The position numbers and the translations under genes are program-made. Positions 44,460 to 54,200 of a stretch of DNA of 64,000 nt are shown here, one piece after another (within the stretch, counting starts at the first letter, position 1; the number at the start of each line of letters is the position of its first letter). The DNA lies in the NCBI GenBank assembly GCA_030524175.1, contig JAUNHC010000012.1, positions 1 through 64,000 of the forward strand. Reading direction: 5' to 3'. The notes beneath the pieces are model-generated. The model worked only from the letters and a program-made list of their open reading frames with translations, was not told where the DNA came from and did not search any database. Source of the stretch: Eubacteriales bacterium. Its GTDB lineage: Bacteria; Bacillota; Clostridia; Lachnospirales; Lachnospiraceae.

Positions 44460-45401
44460 CTACTCTTTATAAAGTTTCTCGGGTACGTTCCAGCAAAAAT
44501 ACTTATCATAAGGGGCTTTTACCCGCTTATGAAGCTCTTCTACTCTTTTCTGATCCCAGTGATATACTCCCCGCCCGCTTTTTACGCCATAATAACCTTG
44601 TTCACATCGTTCATTAATATATTTCTGTACTGCTTTATCGTCTGATAGTTTCGGATACAGATACTCAGATATATCCCTTGCCAGATCCAGCCCGCAATTG
44701 TCAAAATGTTCAAAAATACCTATCTCCGTATACCTCGGCGCAAAACTGAATTTAAGTATTCGGTCAACATCTGACGGTTCGGCTATCCCTTGCTCCACAA
44801 TATGTACAGCTTCTCTTAACATTGCATATTGAAGCCTGTTTGCCACAAAACCAGGGGCATCCTTTTTTAGAATGACCACTTCTCTGTTGAGGATTTTTAA
44901 CAGCTTGGTCAGCGCTTCCAAAGAACCCGGAGAAGTATGATCGTTGGGAACCACCTCCACACAAGGTATTAAATGAGGAGGATAAAAAGGATGTGCTACG
45001 ATCACCTTATCCGGCATCCCGCTTGCTTCAGCCAGCTCGGCTGATGAAATAGCTGATGTAGCTGAAGCAACTACCTGAAGAGAAGGACAATTCTCTCTTA
45101 ATTTAGTAAAAATATCCTGTTTGACCTCTAATTTCTCTGCAGCACATTCAAAAATAACACTTACCTCTTTTAATTCCTCGTAGGAGGTGACTATAAAAAG
45201 ATAAGATTCACAAATCGTTATCTCTTTATCCGTAAGATAACAGTCAGCTGCCAGTTCCTCCAGAATTTTATGGTACCGGGCTTTGTGTTCCTCCGTTTTC
45301 CCTCTTACATACAGATAAGTAGGAATACCGTTTCCCGTAAGGAGCGCACACATGCTAAGTCCTATCATTCCCGCACCGATAACCGCCACTTTTTCTTTCA
45401 T
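44460..45401 (-). CDS. 3-hydroxyacyl-CoA / 3-hydroxyacid dehydrogenase
   Basis: The 313-residue protein has a Rossmann NAD site (VAVIGAGMIGLSMC) and the 3HCDH signatures SATSAISSAEL, AHPFYPPHLIPCVEVVP and GFVANRLQYAMLREAV. The AHPF-PPHL-P-VEV pattern resembles L-carnitine dehydrogenase and L-gulonate 3-dehydrogenase more than classical 3-hydroxybutyryl-CoA dehydrogenase, so it may oxidise a free or branched 3-hydroxy acid. ATG at 45401 follows GGAGGCAGCT. It is the second dehydrogenase of the operon, placed after the importer genes. Confidence 0.82.
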   Translation of the reverse strand: MKEKVAVIGAGMIGLSMCALLTGNGIPTYLYVRGKTEEHKARYHKILEELAADCYLTDKEITICESYLFIVTSYEELKEVSVIFECAAEKLEVKQDIFTKLRENCPSLQVVASATSAISSAELAEASGMPDKVIVAHPFYPPHLIPCVEVVPNDHTSPGSLEALTKLLKILNREVVILKKDAPGFVANRLQYAMLREAVHIVEQGIAEPSDVDRILKFSFAPRYTEIGIFEHFDNCGLDLARDISEYLYPKLSDDKAVQKYINERCEQGYYGVKSGRGVYHWDQKRVEELHKRVKAPYDKYFCWNVPEKLYKE

Positions 45402-45428
45402 AGCTGCCTCCATTTTTTCCTACATCGA

Positions 45429-46136
45429 TCAAATACCAAGATAGGCGGCCTGTATTTCTTCATTAGCAAGCAAATCAGCTGCCTTACCTTCCATAACGAT
45501 ATTTCCTGTTTCAAGAACATATCCCCTGTCTGCGACAGACAAGGCCTGATTGAGGTTCTGTTCTACGATCAATATACTTACCCCTTGTTTCGCAACATTA
45601 GATATGATTTCAAACATATCTTTCACAACAATCGGCGCCAGTCCAAGTGAAGGTTCATCCAGCATCAATAATTTCGGACTTATCATTAATGCTCTGGCTA
45701 TAGCCAGCATCTGCTGCTCACCTCCGCTTAGAGAACCAGCCATCTGATTCTGCCGCTCTTCCAGAATCGGAAACATAGCAAAAGATTTCTTTATATTATC
45801 CTCCATATTGGCTCTCGCCGCTTTAGGATACGCCCCCATCACCAGATTCTCTTTTACACTGAGACTTCCCAGAATGCCTCGCCCTTGGGGTATATGGGCA
45901 ATCCCATGATCTGCTTTTTCATATGGTTTAATTTTCAACAGGTCTTTCCCCTGATAGGTGATACTTCCAGACTTGATAGGTTCCAGGCCGGAAAGAATAC
46001 GGAGTAATGTTGTTTTTCCCGCTCCATTGGAGCCGACCAGCGAAACAACCTCTCCTTCGTCCACGTTCATAGAGATATTAAACAGAACCTGTAAATCGCC
46101 GTAACCAGCGCATAAATCCTTAATTTCCAGCAACAT
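45429..46136 (-). CDS. livF: Liv-type ABC importer ATPase LivF
   Basis: The 235-residue ATPase has Walker A GSNGAGKTT, signature LSGGEQQML and Walker B KLLMLDEPSLGLAP, followed by the switch His region (ILIVEQN, where Gln replaces His as usual in LivF). The ATG at 46136 lies 6 bases after GGGAGGTG and overlaps livG by 17 bases. Energises uptake with LivG. Confidence 0.93.
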   Translation of the reverse strand: MLLEIKDLCAGYGDLQVLFNISMNVDEGEVVSLVGSNGAGKTTLLRILSGLEPIKSGSITYQGKDLLKIKPYEKADHGIAHIPQGRGILGSLSVKENLVMGAYPKAARANMEDNIKKSFAMFPILEERQNQMAGSLSGGEQQMLAIARALMISPKLLMLDEPSLGLAPIVVKDMFEIISNVAKQGVSILIVEQNLNQALSVADRGYVLETGNIVMEGKAADLLANEEIQAAYLGI

Positions 46137-46854
46137 CGGCTTCACCTCCCAAATATGCAGCTACTACATCAGGATTATTAAGCACTTCCCTCGGCTCACC
46201 TTCACATAGTAATTTCCCCTGATTCAGAACTATAGCCCTTGTACACACAGAGACAACGGCCTTCATTACGTGTTCAATAAAAAGTACGGTAATACCTTCT
46301 TTATTAATGGTTCTGATCAACTCCAAACTGGATTCCATTTCTGCAGGATTCAGTCCCGCCATAACTTCATCCATCATAATGATTTTGGGCTTTGTTGCCA
46401 TACAGCGTGCCAAATCCATCCATTTTCTTTTTTCAATGGACAGCTTCCCGCCTTTCACACTTCTCAGTTCATATAATTGTGTCAGATTAAGAATTTCATT
46501 GGTCAATTCTGCTGCCTGAGTCTTTGTATTTCGCTGCAGTGCAATTGTATAAATATTGTCATAGACAGACAGATGGGCAAAAGGTTTGGGAGTCTGAAAG
46601 GTTCTCCCTATACCCAGTTTAGCCCGGTCAGCAATACTCATTTTGGTTGGTATTTCTTTACCGTCAAAAACAATTTTCCCGTTATTCTGGACATAAACCC
46701 CTGAGATCATATTCACTGTCGTGGACTTGCCCGACCCATTAGGACCGATCAAAGCCAGAACCTCCCCTTTATCTATGTGGAAATTAAGGTTCTGCACTGC
46801 TTTTATACCGCCGAAGGATATAGATAAATCTGTAACTTCCAGTAATTTTCCCAT
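46120..46854 (-). CDS. livG: Liv-type ABC importer ATPase LivG
   Basis: The 244-residue ATPase has Walker A GPNGSGKST, the LivG-specific FQTPKPFAHLSVYDN region and Walker B KIIMMDEVMAGLNP. The signature motif is unusual: GGKLSIEKRKWMDLARC has LSIEKRK where LSGGQ/YGxQRR is normal, which could lower ATPase activity or reflect a subfamily. ATG follows AAGGAGGGGG and overlaps the livM stop by one base. Confidence 0.9.
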   Translation of the reverse strand: MGKLLEVTDLSISFGGIKAVQNLNFHIDKGEVLALIGPNGSGKSTTVNMISGVYVQNNGKIVFDGKEIPTKMSIADRAKLGIGRTFQTPKPFAHLSVYDNIYTIALQRNTKTQAAELTNEILNLTQLYELRSVKGGKLSIEKRKWMDLARCMATKPKIIMMDEVMAGLNPAEMESSLELIRTINKEGITVLFIEHVMKAVVSVCTRAIVLNQGKLLCEGEPREVLNNPDVVAAYLGGEADVAGN

Positions 46855-47852
46855 TATGCCCCCTCCTTTTTCCTTCTGAACCGGAAACCTGAAGCTCTGT
46901 TTTCCGTTTTATCCTTGTGAAAGAATCCAATAATACCTTCAGGTTTGAAGATAATCACCAGCATGAGCAGCAAGCCGTACACCATTTGACTCCCGCCCGC
47001 AGCGCCGAACAATACACTGGTAGCCTCAATTAACAGAATAACTACAAAACCGCCGATCACAGGTCCCCAGAGGCTTGCAACTCCTCCAACGATGGCCACC
47101 ACACCAATTTTCATAGACAAGTCAAAGCTTGCTGTACTTGTAGGTGCTATATATGTCAAAAATGAGGCGTAGAAGCACCCAACCAGGGATGCCATCATGG
47201 CACTTATCTGGAATGCTTTTAATTTGACTTTAAAAGTCTCAATCCCGAGAGATTCCGCTGCCGTTTCGTCGCCCTTAATAGCACTCAGGTAATACCCTGT
47301 TTTGGATTTTGTGAACATATATGTAATAAATACCACCAGAAGCAGAATAACAAGCGCAATATAGTAAAATGGGATATCATTGGCAAATGTCAGTGCCCAG
47401 AAATCACTTTTTCTATAGGTTACATACATTCCTGCCGCACCTTTCGTCACTGTATCAAAATGTTGTATCAAGACACGGATCGCTTCACAGCAGGCTATGG
47501 TTGCGATGGAAAAATAGGGGCCATGAAGCCTGAATGTGGCATAACCAATAACTGTTGCAATTACTGCTGCTGCAATCATACCCACCGGAATTGATACAAA
47601 TGGAGAAAGGCCTAACTCTGTACTTAAAATAAAGTTGGCATAGGCTCCCATAGCGATAAAGGACGCATGACACCAGGATACCTGTCCTCCGTAACCGCCT
47701 ATAATATTCCAACATCCGGCCATTGCTCCGAAGAACATGCAATTCACAAGGTTGGAAATAACATAATTTCCTGGTGTAAATGCCGGTAAAAGGAGGGCCG
47801 CCGCCAAGAGAACATAACCCGGAATAAATTTTTTAGACATATACTTTTTCAT
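46854..47852 (-). CDS. livM: Liv-type ABC importer permease LivM
   Basis: The roughly 332-residue permease has eight to nine membrane segments and family signatures such as GGYGGQVSWCHASFIAMGAY, GYATFRLHGPYFSIATIA and IKGDETAAESLGI. ATG at 47852 overlaps the livH stop (ATGA) and follows AAAGGAG; the longer in-frame extension to 47921 lies inside livH and is rejected. Pairs with LivH as the channel. Confidence 0.92.
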   Translation of the reverse strand: MKKYMSKKFIPGYVLLAAALLLPAFTPGNYVISNLVNCMFFGAMAGCWNIIGGYGGQVSWCHASFIAMGAYANFILSTELGLSPFVSIPVGMIAAAVIATVIGYATFRLHGPYFSIATIACCEAIRVLIQHFDTVTKGAAGMYVTYRKSDFWALTFANDIPFYYIALVILLLVVFITYMFTKSKTGYYLSAIKGDETAAESLGIETFKVKLKAFQISAMMASLVGCFYASFLTYIAPTSTASFDLSMKIGVVAIVGGVASLWGPVIGGFVVILLIEATSVLFGAAGGSQMVYGLLLMLVIIFKPEGIIGFFHKDKTENRASGFRFRRKKEGA

Positions 47853-48724
47853 GCTTGCCGTTCTCCTTTCCCAAAGAATCCTTGTGGTCTCAAATAAAGA
47901 ACAATCAAAAGTGCCAAACATATACCTACCGGCCCCAGATCAATGGCTATCAGACCTGTAACAAGAGCTTCGATAATACCAATAGCGATACCTCCCACAA
48001 GGGCGCCCTTGATATCCCCAAGTCCACCTATAATAACCGCTATATATGCGGTGGTACGGAACATATGTCCGGACGTAGGCGTCACATAATATAATGGAGT
48101 AATTAAAAGGCCGGACAGTCCTGCAAAAATAACTCCGATCATAAATGCGATAGTAAAAGTTTTTTTTGTATTGATTCCCAGCATTTGTGCAACCTCAGGC
48201 TTTTCCGAAGTGGCTCTCATTGCCCTTCCAAGAGTCGTCCTGTTCAGAAGCATATATACGCCCAATACAAGAATAACCATTGCAAAAAAAGCAATAAGTC
48301 TAGGCAGACCAATACTGTACTCCCCAAGCATTATGGAAGATGTCTTGATAGAAGACGGAACAGATTTCGGATTTGCACCAAATATAAACTCAGCGAGATT
48401 CTGCAAAAAATACGATAAACCTAAAGTAACAAGAATAAATGAGGTATCGTCAGATCCTAGCAAAGGTCTTACGATCAATTTAAATACCACCCACGCCAGG
48501 GCTCCCATACATATCACCACAAACGGTATTGCCCAATAGCAGTTCAGTCCCGTCACCGAGTAAAAAATCCAGGTGAAATACATTCCCCACACCAACTGAG
48601 TACATGCGGAGAAGTCTACCATTTTCATAACTCCGAAGATAATCGTAATACCCACGCCGAACAGAGCATAAACTCCACCGGCCAGAATACCGCTTATCAA
48701 AGATTGGAAAAATACCCAAGTCAT
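47849..48724 (-). CDS. livH: Liv-type ABC importer permease LivH
   Basis: The 291-residue permease has about eight membrane segments and the LivH pattern GVGITIIFGVMKMVDFS near the N-terminus and RATSEKPEVAQMLGIN in the cytoplasmic loop that contacts the ATPases. ATG follows AGAGGAGG. A 13-bp hairpin in the 70-base gap separates it from the binding-protein gene, which probably lowers its expression relative to that gene. Confidence 0.92.
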   Translation of the reverse strand: MTWVFFQSLISGILAGGVYALFGVGITIIFGVMKMVDFSACTQLVWGMYFTWIFYSVTGLNCYWAIPFVVICMGALAWVVFKLIVRPLLGSDDTSFILVTLGLSYFLQNLAEFIFGANPKSVPSSIKTSSIMLGEYSIGLPRLIAFFAMVILVLGVYMLLNRTTLGRAMRATSEKPEVAQMLGINTKKTFTIAFMIGVIFAGLSGLLITPLYYVTPTSGHMFRTTAYIAVIIGGLGDIKGALVGGIAIGIIEALVTGLIAIDLGPVGICLALLIVLYLRPQGFFGKGERQA

Positions 48725-48746
48725 TTAGCAACCTCCTCTTTACGCA

Positions 48747-48776
48747 ATACGGGATGTATAAAAATACATCCCGTAT
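48747..48776 (-). promoter_or_regulatory. Hairpin between livK-like gene and livH
   Basis: ATACGGGATGTAT and ATACATCCCGTAT form a perfect 13-bp stem with an AAAA loop and no T-run. Such intercistronic hairpins often stabilise the binding-protein message or partly attenuate the downstream genes. Confidence 0.65.
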
Positions 48777-48794
48777 ATGCACCTATATATCGAC

Positions 48795-50063
48795 TTATTT
48801 CTGCATTGCCTTTAAGTCGTCAGTCATCTGGAACTCAATACCAGCTTCATCATCCGGGAATACACAACGTGTTCTGTAAACATCGTCATCACCCTTCTGC
48901 CACTGGACGATTACTGCATGGGCACTATTATTGGCACCTGTTTCGTCAAAAGCTACTGCTCCACCAGGAGTGGCGGCTTCACAAGTAAGTGCACGAAGGG
49001 CTTCCGCTACTGCTGCGTGATCCGTAGTTCCTGCGTTTTCCAAAGCCTGTGCGATCAGGTAAATAGCACTGAAGGCGGATGCGCCCTGCTCCGGCATAAA
49101 ATAACCGTATTCTTTTTCAAACTGTTCTCCGATATCTGCAATCTCAGAATTATTGGTAATTGTCTGTATATCGTAATTATGTCCGGTTACAGAAACTACA
49201 CCGTCAACCAAATCTCCCAGCTCTTCGCCGAAGGACGGATACAAGAAACCGCCGCCTCCGCCAATGATCAGCGGTGTGTAATTCATTGACTTCATGGTGT
49301 TAAATAAAAGCTTAGCATCCTGGGTATAGCATGTGGGGAATACTACTTCGCAGCCGGCATTTTTAAGACCAACCACAATATTTGTAAGGTCAGAGGAACC
49401 TGCAGTAAATGACTCATTATAAGCAATTTCCAGTCCTGAACCCTCTGCCACTGAATTCTCAATAGCAGTCACGGCACCTGATGTGTTGGAAATTCCCCAC
49501 TCTGTGTCTTCATATACAATACCTACTTTGGTGATTCCAAGATTGTATTCTTCATTCAGCCATTCCAGGAACTTAACCTGGTATTCGGAAAAACTTCCGC
49601 CAGTGGAACCAAATCGGAAAGTATATTGATATCCCTGATTTGTAATGGCTTCTGAAACCTGAGCTGTCAAGAACGGCATAGTATTTTTCTCGAACACCGG
49701 AAGCATCGGCAGTACAAAAGAGCTGGAGGCAGCACCGGTAACTGCCACAATATCAGGATTCTCATTTATCAGACGCTCCGCCACTGCTTTTGACTGGTCC
49801 GCATCGGACTGGTTATCATAAGAAACAAGCTCCAGTTTCTTTCCGCCAAGTGCTTTAATTCCACCGTTATTATTTATGTAATCAATTGCAAACTGACAGC
49901 CGTCTATATTAAAAACGCCCTGATCAGCATTGTTGCCCGTGATAGGGAATACACACCCCACTTTGATGGTTTCATTTTCCGCCTCTGCTGAAACAACAGT
50001 TGCCAAAGACATTACTGTCATAACACCAGCCAATAACCCTGCTAATAATTTTTTACCTTTCAT
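48795..50063 (-). CDS. livK: Liv-type solute-binding protein
   Basis: The 422-residue family 5 periplasmic-binding protein (IKVGCVFPITGNNADQG…, GAASSSFVLPMLPVFEKNTM) has a signal peptide that ends near VVSAEAE. It has no lipobox cysteine, so the product seems to be fully secreted or held by its uncleaved signal. Family members bind branched-chain amino acids, but also amides, urea and small or aromatic carboxylates. Its position inside an acyl-CoA degradation operon suggests a carboxylic acid ligand. ATG at 50063 follows GGGAGGG. Confidence 0.85.
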   Translation of the reverse strand: MKGKKLLAGLLAGVMTVMSLATVVSAEAENETIKVGCVFPITGNNADQGVFNIDGCQFAIDYINNNGGIKALGGKKLELVSYDNQSDADQSKAVAERLINENPDIVAVTGAASSSFVLPMLPVFEKNTMPFLTAQVSEAITNQGYQYTFRFGSTGGSFSEYQVKFLEWLNEEYNLGITKVGIVYEDTEWGISNTSGAVTAIENSVAEGSGLEIAYNESFTAGSSDLTNIVVGLKNAGCEVVFPTCYTQDAKLLFNTMKSMNYTPLIIGGGGGFLYPSFGEELGDLVDGVVSVTGHNYDIQTITNNSEIADIGEQFEKEYGYFMPEQGASAFSAIYLIAQALENAGTTDHAAVAEALRALTCEAATPGGAVAFDETGANNSAHAVIVQWQKGDDDVYRTRCVFPDDEAGIEFQMTDDLKAMQK

Positions 50064-50089
50064 TTTGAACCCTCCCATACATTTTCTTT

Positions 50090-50938
50090 TTATTTGTATT
50101 CGTAAAAACCTTTACCTGTTTTTCTGCCCAGCAAATGAGCATTTACCATTTTTTTAAGCAACGGGCACGGTCTGTACTTCGGATCTCCCAAGTCCTCATA
50201 CATCTGTGTCATAACTGCCAGAACCGTATCCAAACCAGCAAAATCTGTTAATTCCAGAGGGCCCATAGGAAAATTAGCGCCTAATTTCATAGAGCGGTCG
50301 ATATCCTCTGGTGCATTACCCTCCATAGCAAGAAAAATTGCTTCATTTTGCATCGGAACCAGCATTCTGTTTACCAGAAAGCCTGAAGTATCAGGTGCTT
50401 TTATTGCCTCCTTTCCAATTTTTTCCGCAAAACCAAATGCCCTTTCTTCTGTCTCACCACTTGTAAGTATTCCGGGAATGATTTCCAGCAGCTTCATCGC
50501 GGGCGGCGGAACAAAGAAATGTGTTCCTATCACACGGTCAGGATGTTTCGTCGCACCGGCAATTTTTGTAATAGAAATTGTGGATGTATTAGTTGCTAAA
50601 ATTGCATTCTCATTCATGATTTCATCAAGCTGCTCAAAGATTTTAAGCTTGATCCCTACATTTTCTGTTGCAGCCTCGATCACCATATCTGCATCAGAAC
50701 CATCCTTGTAGTCTCCGCTTGTTGATAACAAAGAAATTGCTTTGTCTTTCACTTCCTGAGTAATCTTCCCTTTTTCAATTTTCCTCTGCAGGAAATGTTC
50801 AATTTTTGATTTTCCCTTATCTGCAAATTCCTTTGTTACATCAGTAAGCACAGTCTCAATTCCATGTTCAATGCACACCTGTGCAATCCCACTTCCCATA
50901 ATACCCGCGCCCACTACCATTACCTTGTCGACACTCAT
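50090..50938 (-). CDS. hbd: 3-hydroxybutyryl-CoA dehydrogenase
   Basis: The 282-residue NAD(P)-dependent dehydrogenase has [13 protein letters not shown], the catalytic region [29 protein letters not shown] (His of the catalytic dyad), [15 protein letters not shown] and [15 protein letters not shown]. It matches classical Hbd/PaaH in length and motifs. It oxidises 3-hydroxyacyl-CoA to 3-oxoacyl-CoA for the thiolases. It starts 1 base after the CoA-transferase stop, with AAGGAGG inside that gene's end. Confidence 0.93.
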   Translation of the reverse strand: MSVDKVMVVGAGIMGSGIAQVCIEHGIETVLTDVTKEFADKGKSKIEHFLQRKIEKGKITQEVKDKAISLLSTSGDYKDGSDADMVIEAATENVGIKLKIFEQLDEIMNENAILATNTSTISITKIAGATKHPDRVIGTHFFVPPPAMKLLEIIPGILTSGETEERAFGFAEKIGKEAIKAPDTSGFLVNRMLVPMQNEAIFLAMEGNAPEDIDRSMKLGANFPMGPLELTDFAGLDTVLAVMTQMYEDLGDPKYRPCPLLKKMVNAHLLGRKTGKGFYEYK

Positions 50939-50939
50939 G

Positions 50940-52535
50940 TCACTGCCTCCTTTTTTTGTTATGTAATATCTCCTTCAACCCATCCCATTTTTCGAGATAA
51001 ATCCGGGTATCCGTAATTTTGAGATTCTCAGATATCAAAGGTACAAAATCCATTTGATCAAGGATATCCTTCTGTAAATCAATTCCCTTGGCTATTTCCA
51101 CCAGCATAGGACCTTCCGGTGTAAGCCGAAATACTGCACGCTCTGTCACATAAACCATATTCTGTTTGATTTCACCGGCAATTCTTCCGTTATAGGAAAT
51201 CTGCTGTACCTCTTTTACCATCTTTCGGATTTTTCCTTCTTCTGCAATGTGCAGTCCTCTTTCATCAAATTCTACTTTCAATCCTTTACCAGTAAATGTA
51301 GAGCAGAAAATAACATTTTTTGCAGTTGTTGTAATATCAATGAATCCTCCTGCTCCGGGTGATTTATCCCCCATCTTGGTCGCATTGACATTTCCCTTTC
51401 CATCCATTTCACCAGCGCCCATAAAGGTATAGTCTATTCCTGCGCCGTTATAATATTCAAACTGCCTGTCGTGGGGAATTAATGCCTGTGCATTTTTAGA
51501 AACTCCAAAATCTATCCCTCCTGCGGGAACCCCGCCATAGATTCCTGATTCCACAGTGATAGTAATATCTTCCCCAATATCCTCTTCCGCGATAATGGCA
51601 CCGATAACGTCATTGGGAATACCAGTCCCCACATTAATAACCACGTCTGGCTCCAACTCCATCATGGCTCTTCTGCCTATCACCTTTCTCACATTTAATG
51701 GAATAGGATCTCCCTTTGATTCGGGTGCAAGGGCCTGTCCACTGTAAGCCGGATCAAAATACCAGGATGAGGATTGCCGATGGTTCTGGATCGGATCGTC
51801 ACATACCACCACTGCATCCACCAAAACACCGGGCACCACTACTTCTTTAGGATTTATACTTCCGGCCTTCACCACCTGTTTGACCTGGCAGATAACCTGT
51901 CCCCCAAATCTCTTTGCCGCCATCACTGCCGGAAGCAGCTCCAGTACCATTGCTTCCTCCTGCGTGGAAATATTTCCATTCTCATCAGCATATGTACCTC
52001 TAATTAAAAGTGTATCGATGGGAATCTCCCGGTACCGCAGATACTCTTCGCCGTCAAGTTCAACTACATCTAGAATATCCTCCAAGGGCTTTGTCCTGTC
52101 ATTCATTTTCCCCCCTTCAATCCGGGGATCAATAAAGGTTCCCAAACCTACTTTACTGATTTTTCCCGGCTCTCTCAGGGCCATACTATGAAACATATTT
52201 GCCATTTGGCCCTGTGGAAGATTATATGCTTCCACTTTATTCTGTGAGATCAATTCCATCATTTTGGGACACAGCCCCCAATGACCGCCAATGACTCTTT
52301 TCGTCAATCCTTCATTGGCCATATGGTAAACTGCTCCTGCGCTCCTGTCTGACTGTCCGCAGGTATGCAGGTAAGTAAGCTGATTGGGTTCTCCTGTCTC
52401 CAGAAAACTCTGCTCCAATTCTTTGAGAATTGTTTCGCAGGCAGATACTAAGGTCATTCCAATTGTACAAAGAGTTGTCCCATTCTTAATTCTGCCAACA
52501 GCCTCTTTTGCCGAAATAAATTCAGGTTTCCTCAT
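50940..52535 (-). CDS. Family I CoA-transferase (propionate/3-oxoacid type)
   Basis: The 531-residue protein is a fused alpha-beta family I CoA-transferase of the Pct/YdiF type. The N-terminal half carries [10 protein letters not shown] and the [10 protein letters not shown] loop. The C-terminal half carries the catalytic Glu in [14 protein letters not shown], followed by [20 protein letters not shown] and [13 protein letters not shown]. It transfers CoA from acetyl-CoA or another donor to a short-chain acid, which may be the imported substrate. ATG follows AAGGAGGACGGT. Lies between the acyl-CoA ligase and hbd genes. Confidence 0.9.
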   Translation of the reverse strand: MRKPEFISAKEAVGRIKNGTTLCTIGMTLVSACETILKELEQSFLETGEPNQLTYLHTCGQSDRSAGAVYHMANEGLTKRVIGGHWGLCPKMMELISQNKVEAYNLPQGQMANMFHSMALREPGKISKVGLGTFIDPRIEGGKMNDRTKPLEDILDVVELDGEEYLRYREIPIDTLLIRGTYADENGNISTQEEAMVLELLPAVMAAKRFGGQVICQVKQVVKAGSINPKEVVVPGVLVDAVVVCDDPIQNHRQSSSWYFDPAYSGQALAPESKGDPIPLNVRKVIGRRAMMELEPDVVINVGTGIPNDVIGAIIAEEDIGEDITITVESGIYGGVPAGGIDFGVSKNAQALIPHDRQFEYYNGAGIDYTFMGAGEMDGKGNVNATKMGDKSPGAGGFIDITTTAKNVIFCSTFTGKGLKVEFDERGLHIAEEGKIRKMVKEVQQISYNGRIAGEIKQNMVYVTERAVFRLTPEGPMLVEIAKGIDLQKDILDQMDFVPLISENLKITDTRIYLEKWDGLKEILHNKKRRQ

Positions 52536-52566
52536 ACCGTCCTCCTTTTGCTGACTCCTTTGAATT

Positions 52567-54144
52567 TCACTGTTTCAAAAACTTTTTCTCGAATATTTCT
52601 CTCAACTTTTTCTTTTTTATCTTACCGTTTGCTGTCAACGGTAATGTGTCCGCTTTCCATATCTCCATATATTGAGGCAGTTCGAACTTTCCAATATGTT
52701 TGGACAAATCTTCCTGAATATGTTCCAGACAAATCTTTTCCCCTGCCTTTTCCACCAATACCGCTGCCGGCACTTCTCCGTAAAGCTCATCACCCACAGC
52801 AAAAACTACTGCCTGTTCAATACCCGGATACTTTAGAAGCACACTTTCTATAGAAGAAGGAAAAATCTTTTCTCCGCCCCTGTTTACTACATCTTTAATC
52901 CTGTCCAGAAAATAGATATCTCCGTTCTTATCCTTTCTGATAATGTCGCCTGTAAAAAGTTTTCTGCTCTCAGAGGATTTTCCTCCCCATACTTTAGTAG
53001 TTACAACGGGACCTTCACAGACAGCTTCACCTTCTCCAAAATCTGAAATTATTCCTGTTTTGATATCTGCTACAGATATATGACAATTTGGAACTTCTCT
53101 TCCCGGTTTTCCATGTTCATATGATAAAACCCCGGATCCGGCGGTCTCCGTCAGTCCATACGCAATCCTGAAAGACGCATTTGGCGCCATTTCACAAAAT
53201 TTATCTCTGTACTCCCGGCTGATAACAGCACCGCCGCACACGGCAATTTTCAAGGATGTCAAATCATATTTTGCCGCTGCTTCCTGTATCATCTTTATAT
53301 ATACTGCCGGTACAGAATGGAAATGAGTAGCATGATATGTTTCTATTGCCTGGAGGACACGGTTAGAGTCAAATTTATCGAAAACCACCAGTGTTGCTCC
53401 CATGTAGAGAAACATAGTGGATACACAGCTAAGGCCAAGAATATGAAAAACAGGCACCGACAAAACCGAAATATCATGCTCATCAAGGCCAAGGACATCC
53501 TGATATCCATAGGATGTTCCCATAATATTTTTGTGGGTTACCATAATACCTTTTGGTCTACCTGTAGTTCCTGAAGTATGAAGTATGACTGCAGTTAATT
53601 CATCCTCCCGGACACTGGAAAATTCGTCTGGATTTTCCCCACACTCCTTTTGTAATATGTAATCCATTGATGTGAGATAGACGCCTGGGATTTTTTCCCC
53701 GGTTTGGTTTTCTGTGATTATTTTTTTAATTCCCAACTGAGGTATGATCTCTTTAACTTTATCTATCCATCTTTGATTCATGATCAGATATTTAGTGTCT
53801 GTATCACTCAAAACATATTCGATTTCTCCGCTTTGCATCTTAGTATTAACTAATACAGCAATAGCACCCAGCTTCATCAGTGCATAAAAAGCAATATAAA
53901 ATTCAATGCTGTTTACAAATAAAAGGCCAATCCTTTCCCCTTTCTTAATGCAAAATTCCCTTTTTAGATAGTGCGCAAGACAGTTAGTTTTTTTTAGAAG
54001 CTGACTATAAGTTATGCTTCCTTTCTCATCTATCACCGCCGTTTTATCAGGAAATCTTATGGCAGAAGCCTCAAGTAAGTCGTACAAATTTTTATGAGTA
54101 TCAGGATATTTCTTCCATCTGTCACTTGCGTTGTTATCCCGCAT
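52567..54144 (-). CDS. Acyl-CoA synthetase (class I AMP-forming ligase)
   Basis: The 525-residue ANL enzyme has the P-loop motif TSGTTGRPKGIMVTHKN, the YGLTET motif (IAYGLTETAG), LFTGDIIRKDKNGDIYFLDR and a C-terminal PLTANGKIKKKKLRE with the catalytic Lys. It activates a carboxylic acid to its CoA thioester with ATP. The operon thus has two independent routes of CoA activation. Similar to CaiC/FadD-type ligases; substrate not readable from sequence. Ribosome binding site GTGGTGATA is moderate. Confidence 0.9.
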   Translation of the reverse strand: MRDNNASDRWKKYPDTHKNLYDLLEASAIRFPDKTAVIDEKGSITYSQLLKKTNCLAHYLKREFCIKKGERIGLLFVNSIEFYIAFYALMKLGAIAVLVNTKMQSGEIEYVLSDTDTKYLIMNQRWIDKVKEIIPQLGIKKIITENQTGEKIPGVYLTSMDYILQKECGENPDEFSSVREDELTAVILHTSGTTGRPKGIMVTHKNIMGTSYGYQDVLGLDEHDISVLSVPVFHILGLSCVSTMFLYMGATLVVFDKFDSNRVLQAIETYHATHFHSVPAVYIKMIQEAAAKYDLTSLKIAVCGGAVISREYRDKFCEMAPNASFRIAYGLTETAGSGVLSYEHGKPGREVPNCHISVADIKTGIISDFGEGEAVCEGPVVTTKVWGGKSSESRKLFTGDIIRKDKNGDIYFLDRIKDVVNRGGEKIFPSSIESVLLKYPGIEQAVVFAVGDELYGEVPAAVLVEKAGEKICLEHIQEDLSKHIGKFELPQYMEIWKADTLPLTANGKIKKKKLREIFEKKFLKQ

Positions 54145-54200
54145 ATTATCACCACTTCATTTTCTTTTTGTTAATATCTTTATCACATCTCTTTGTATTA

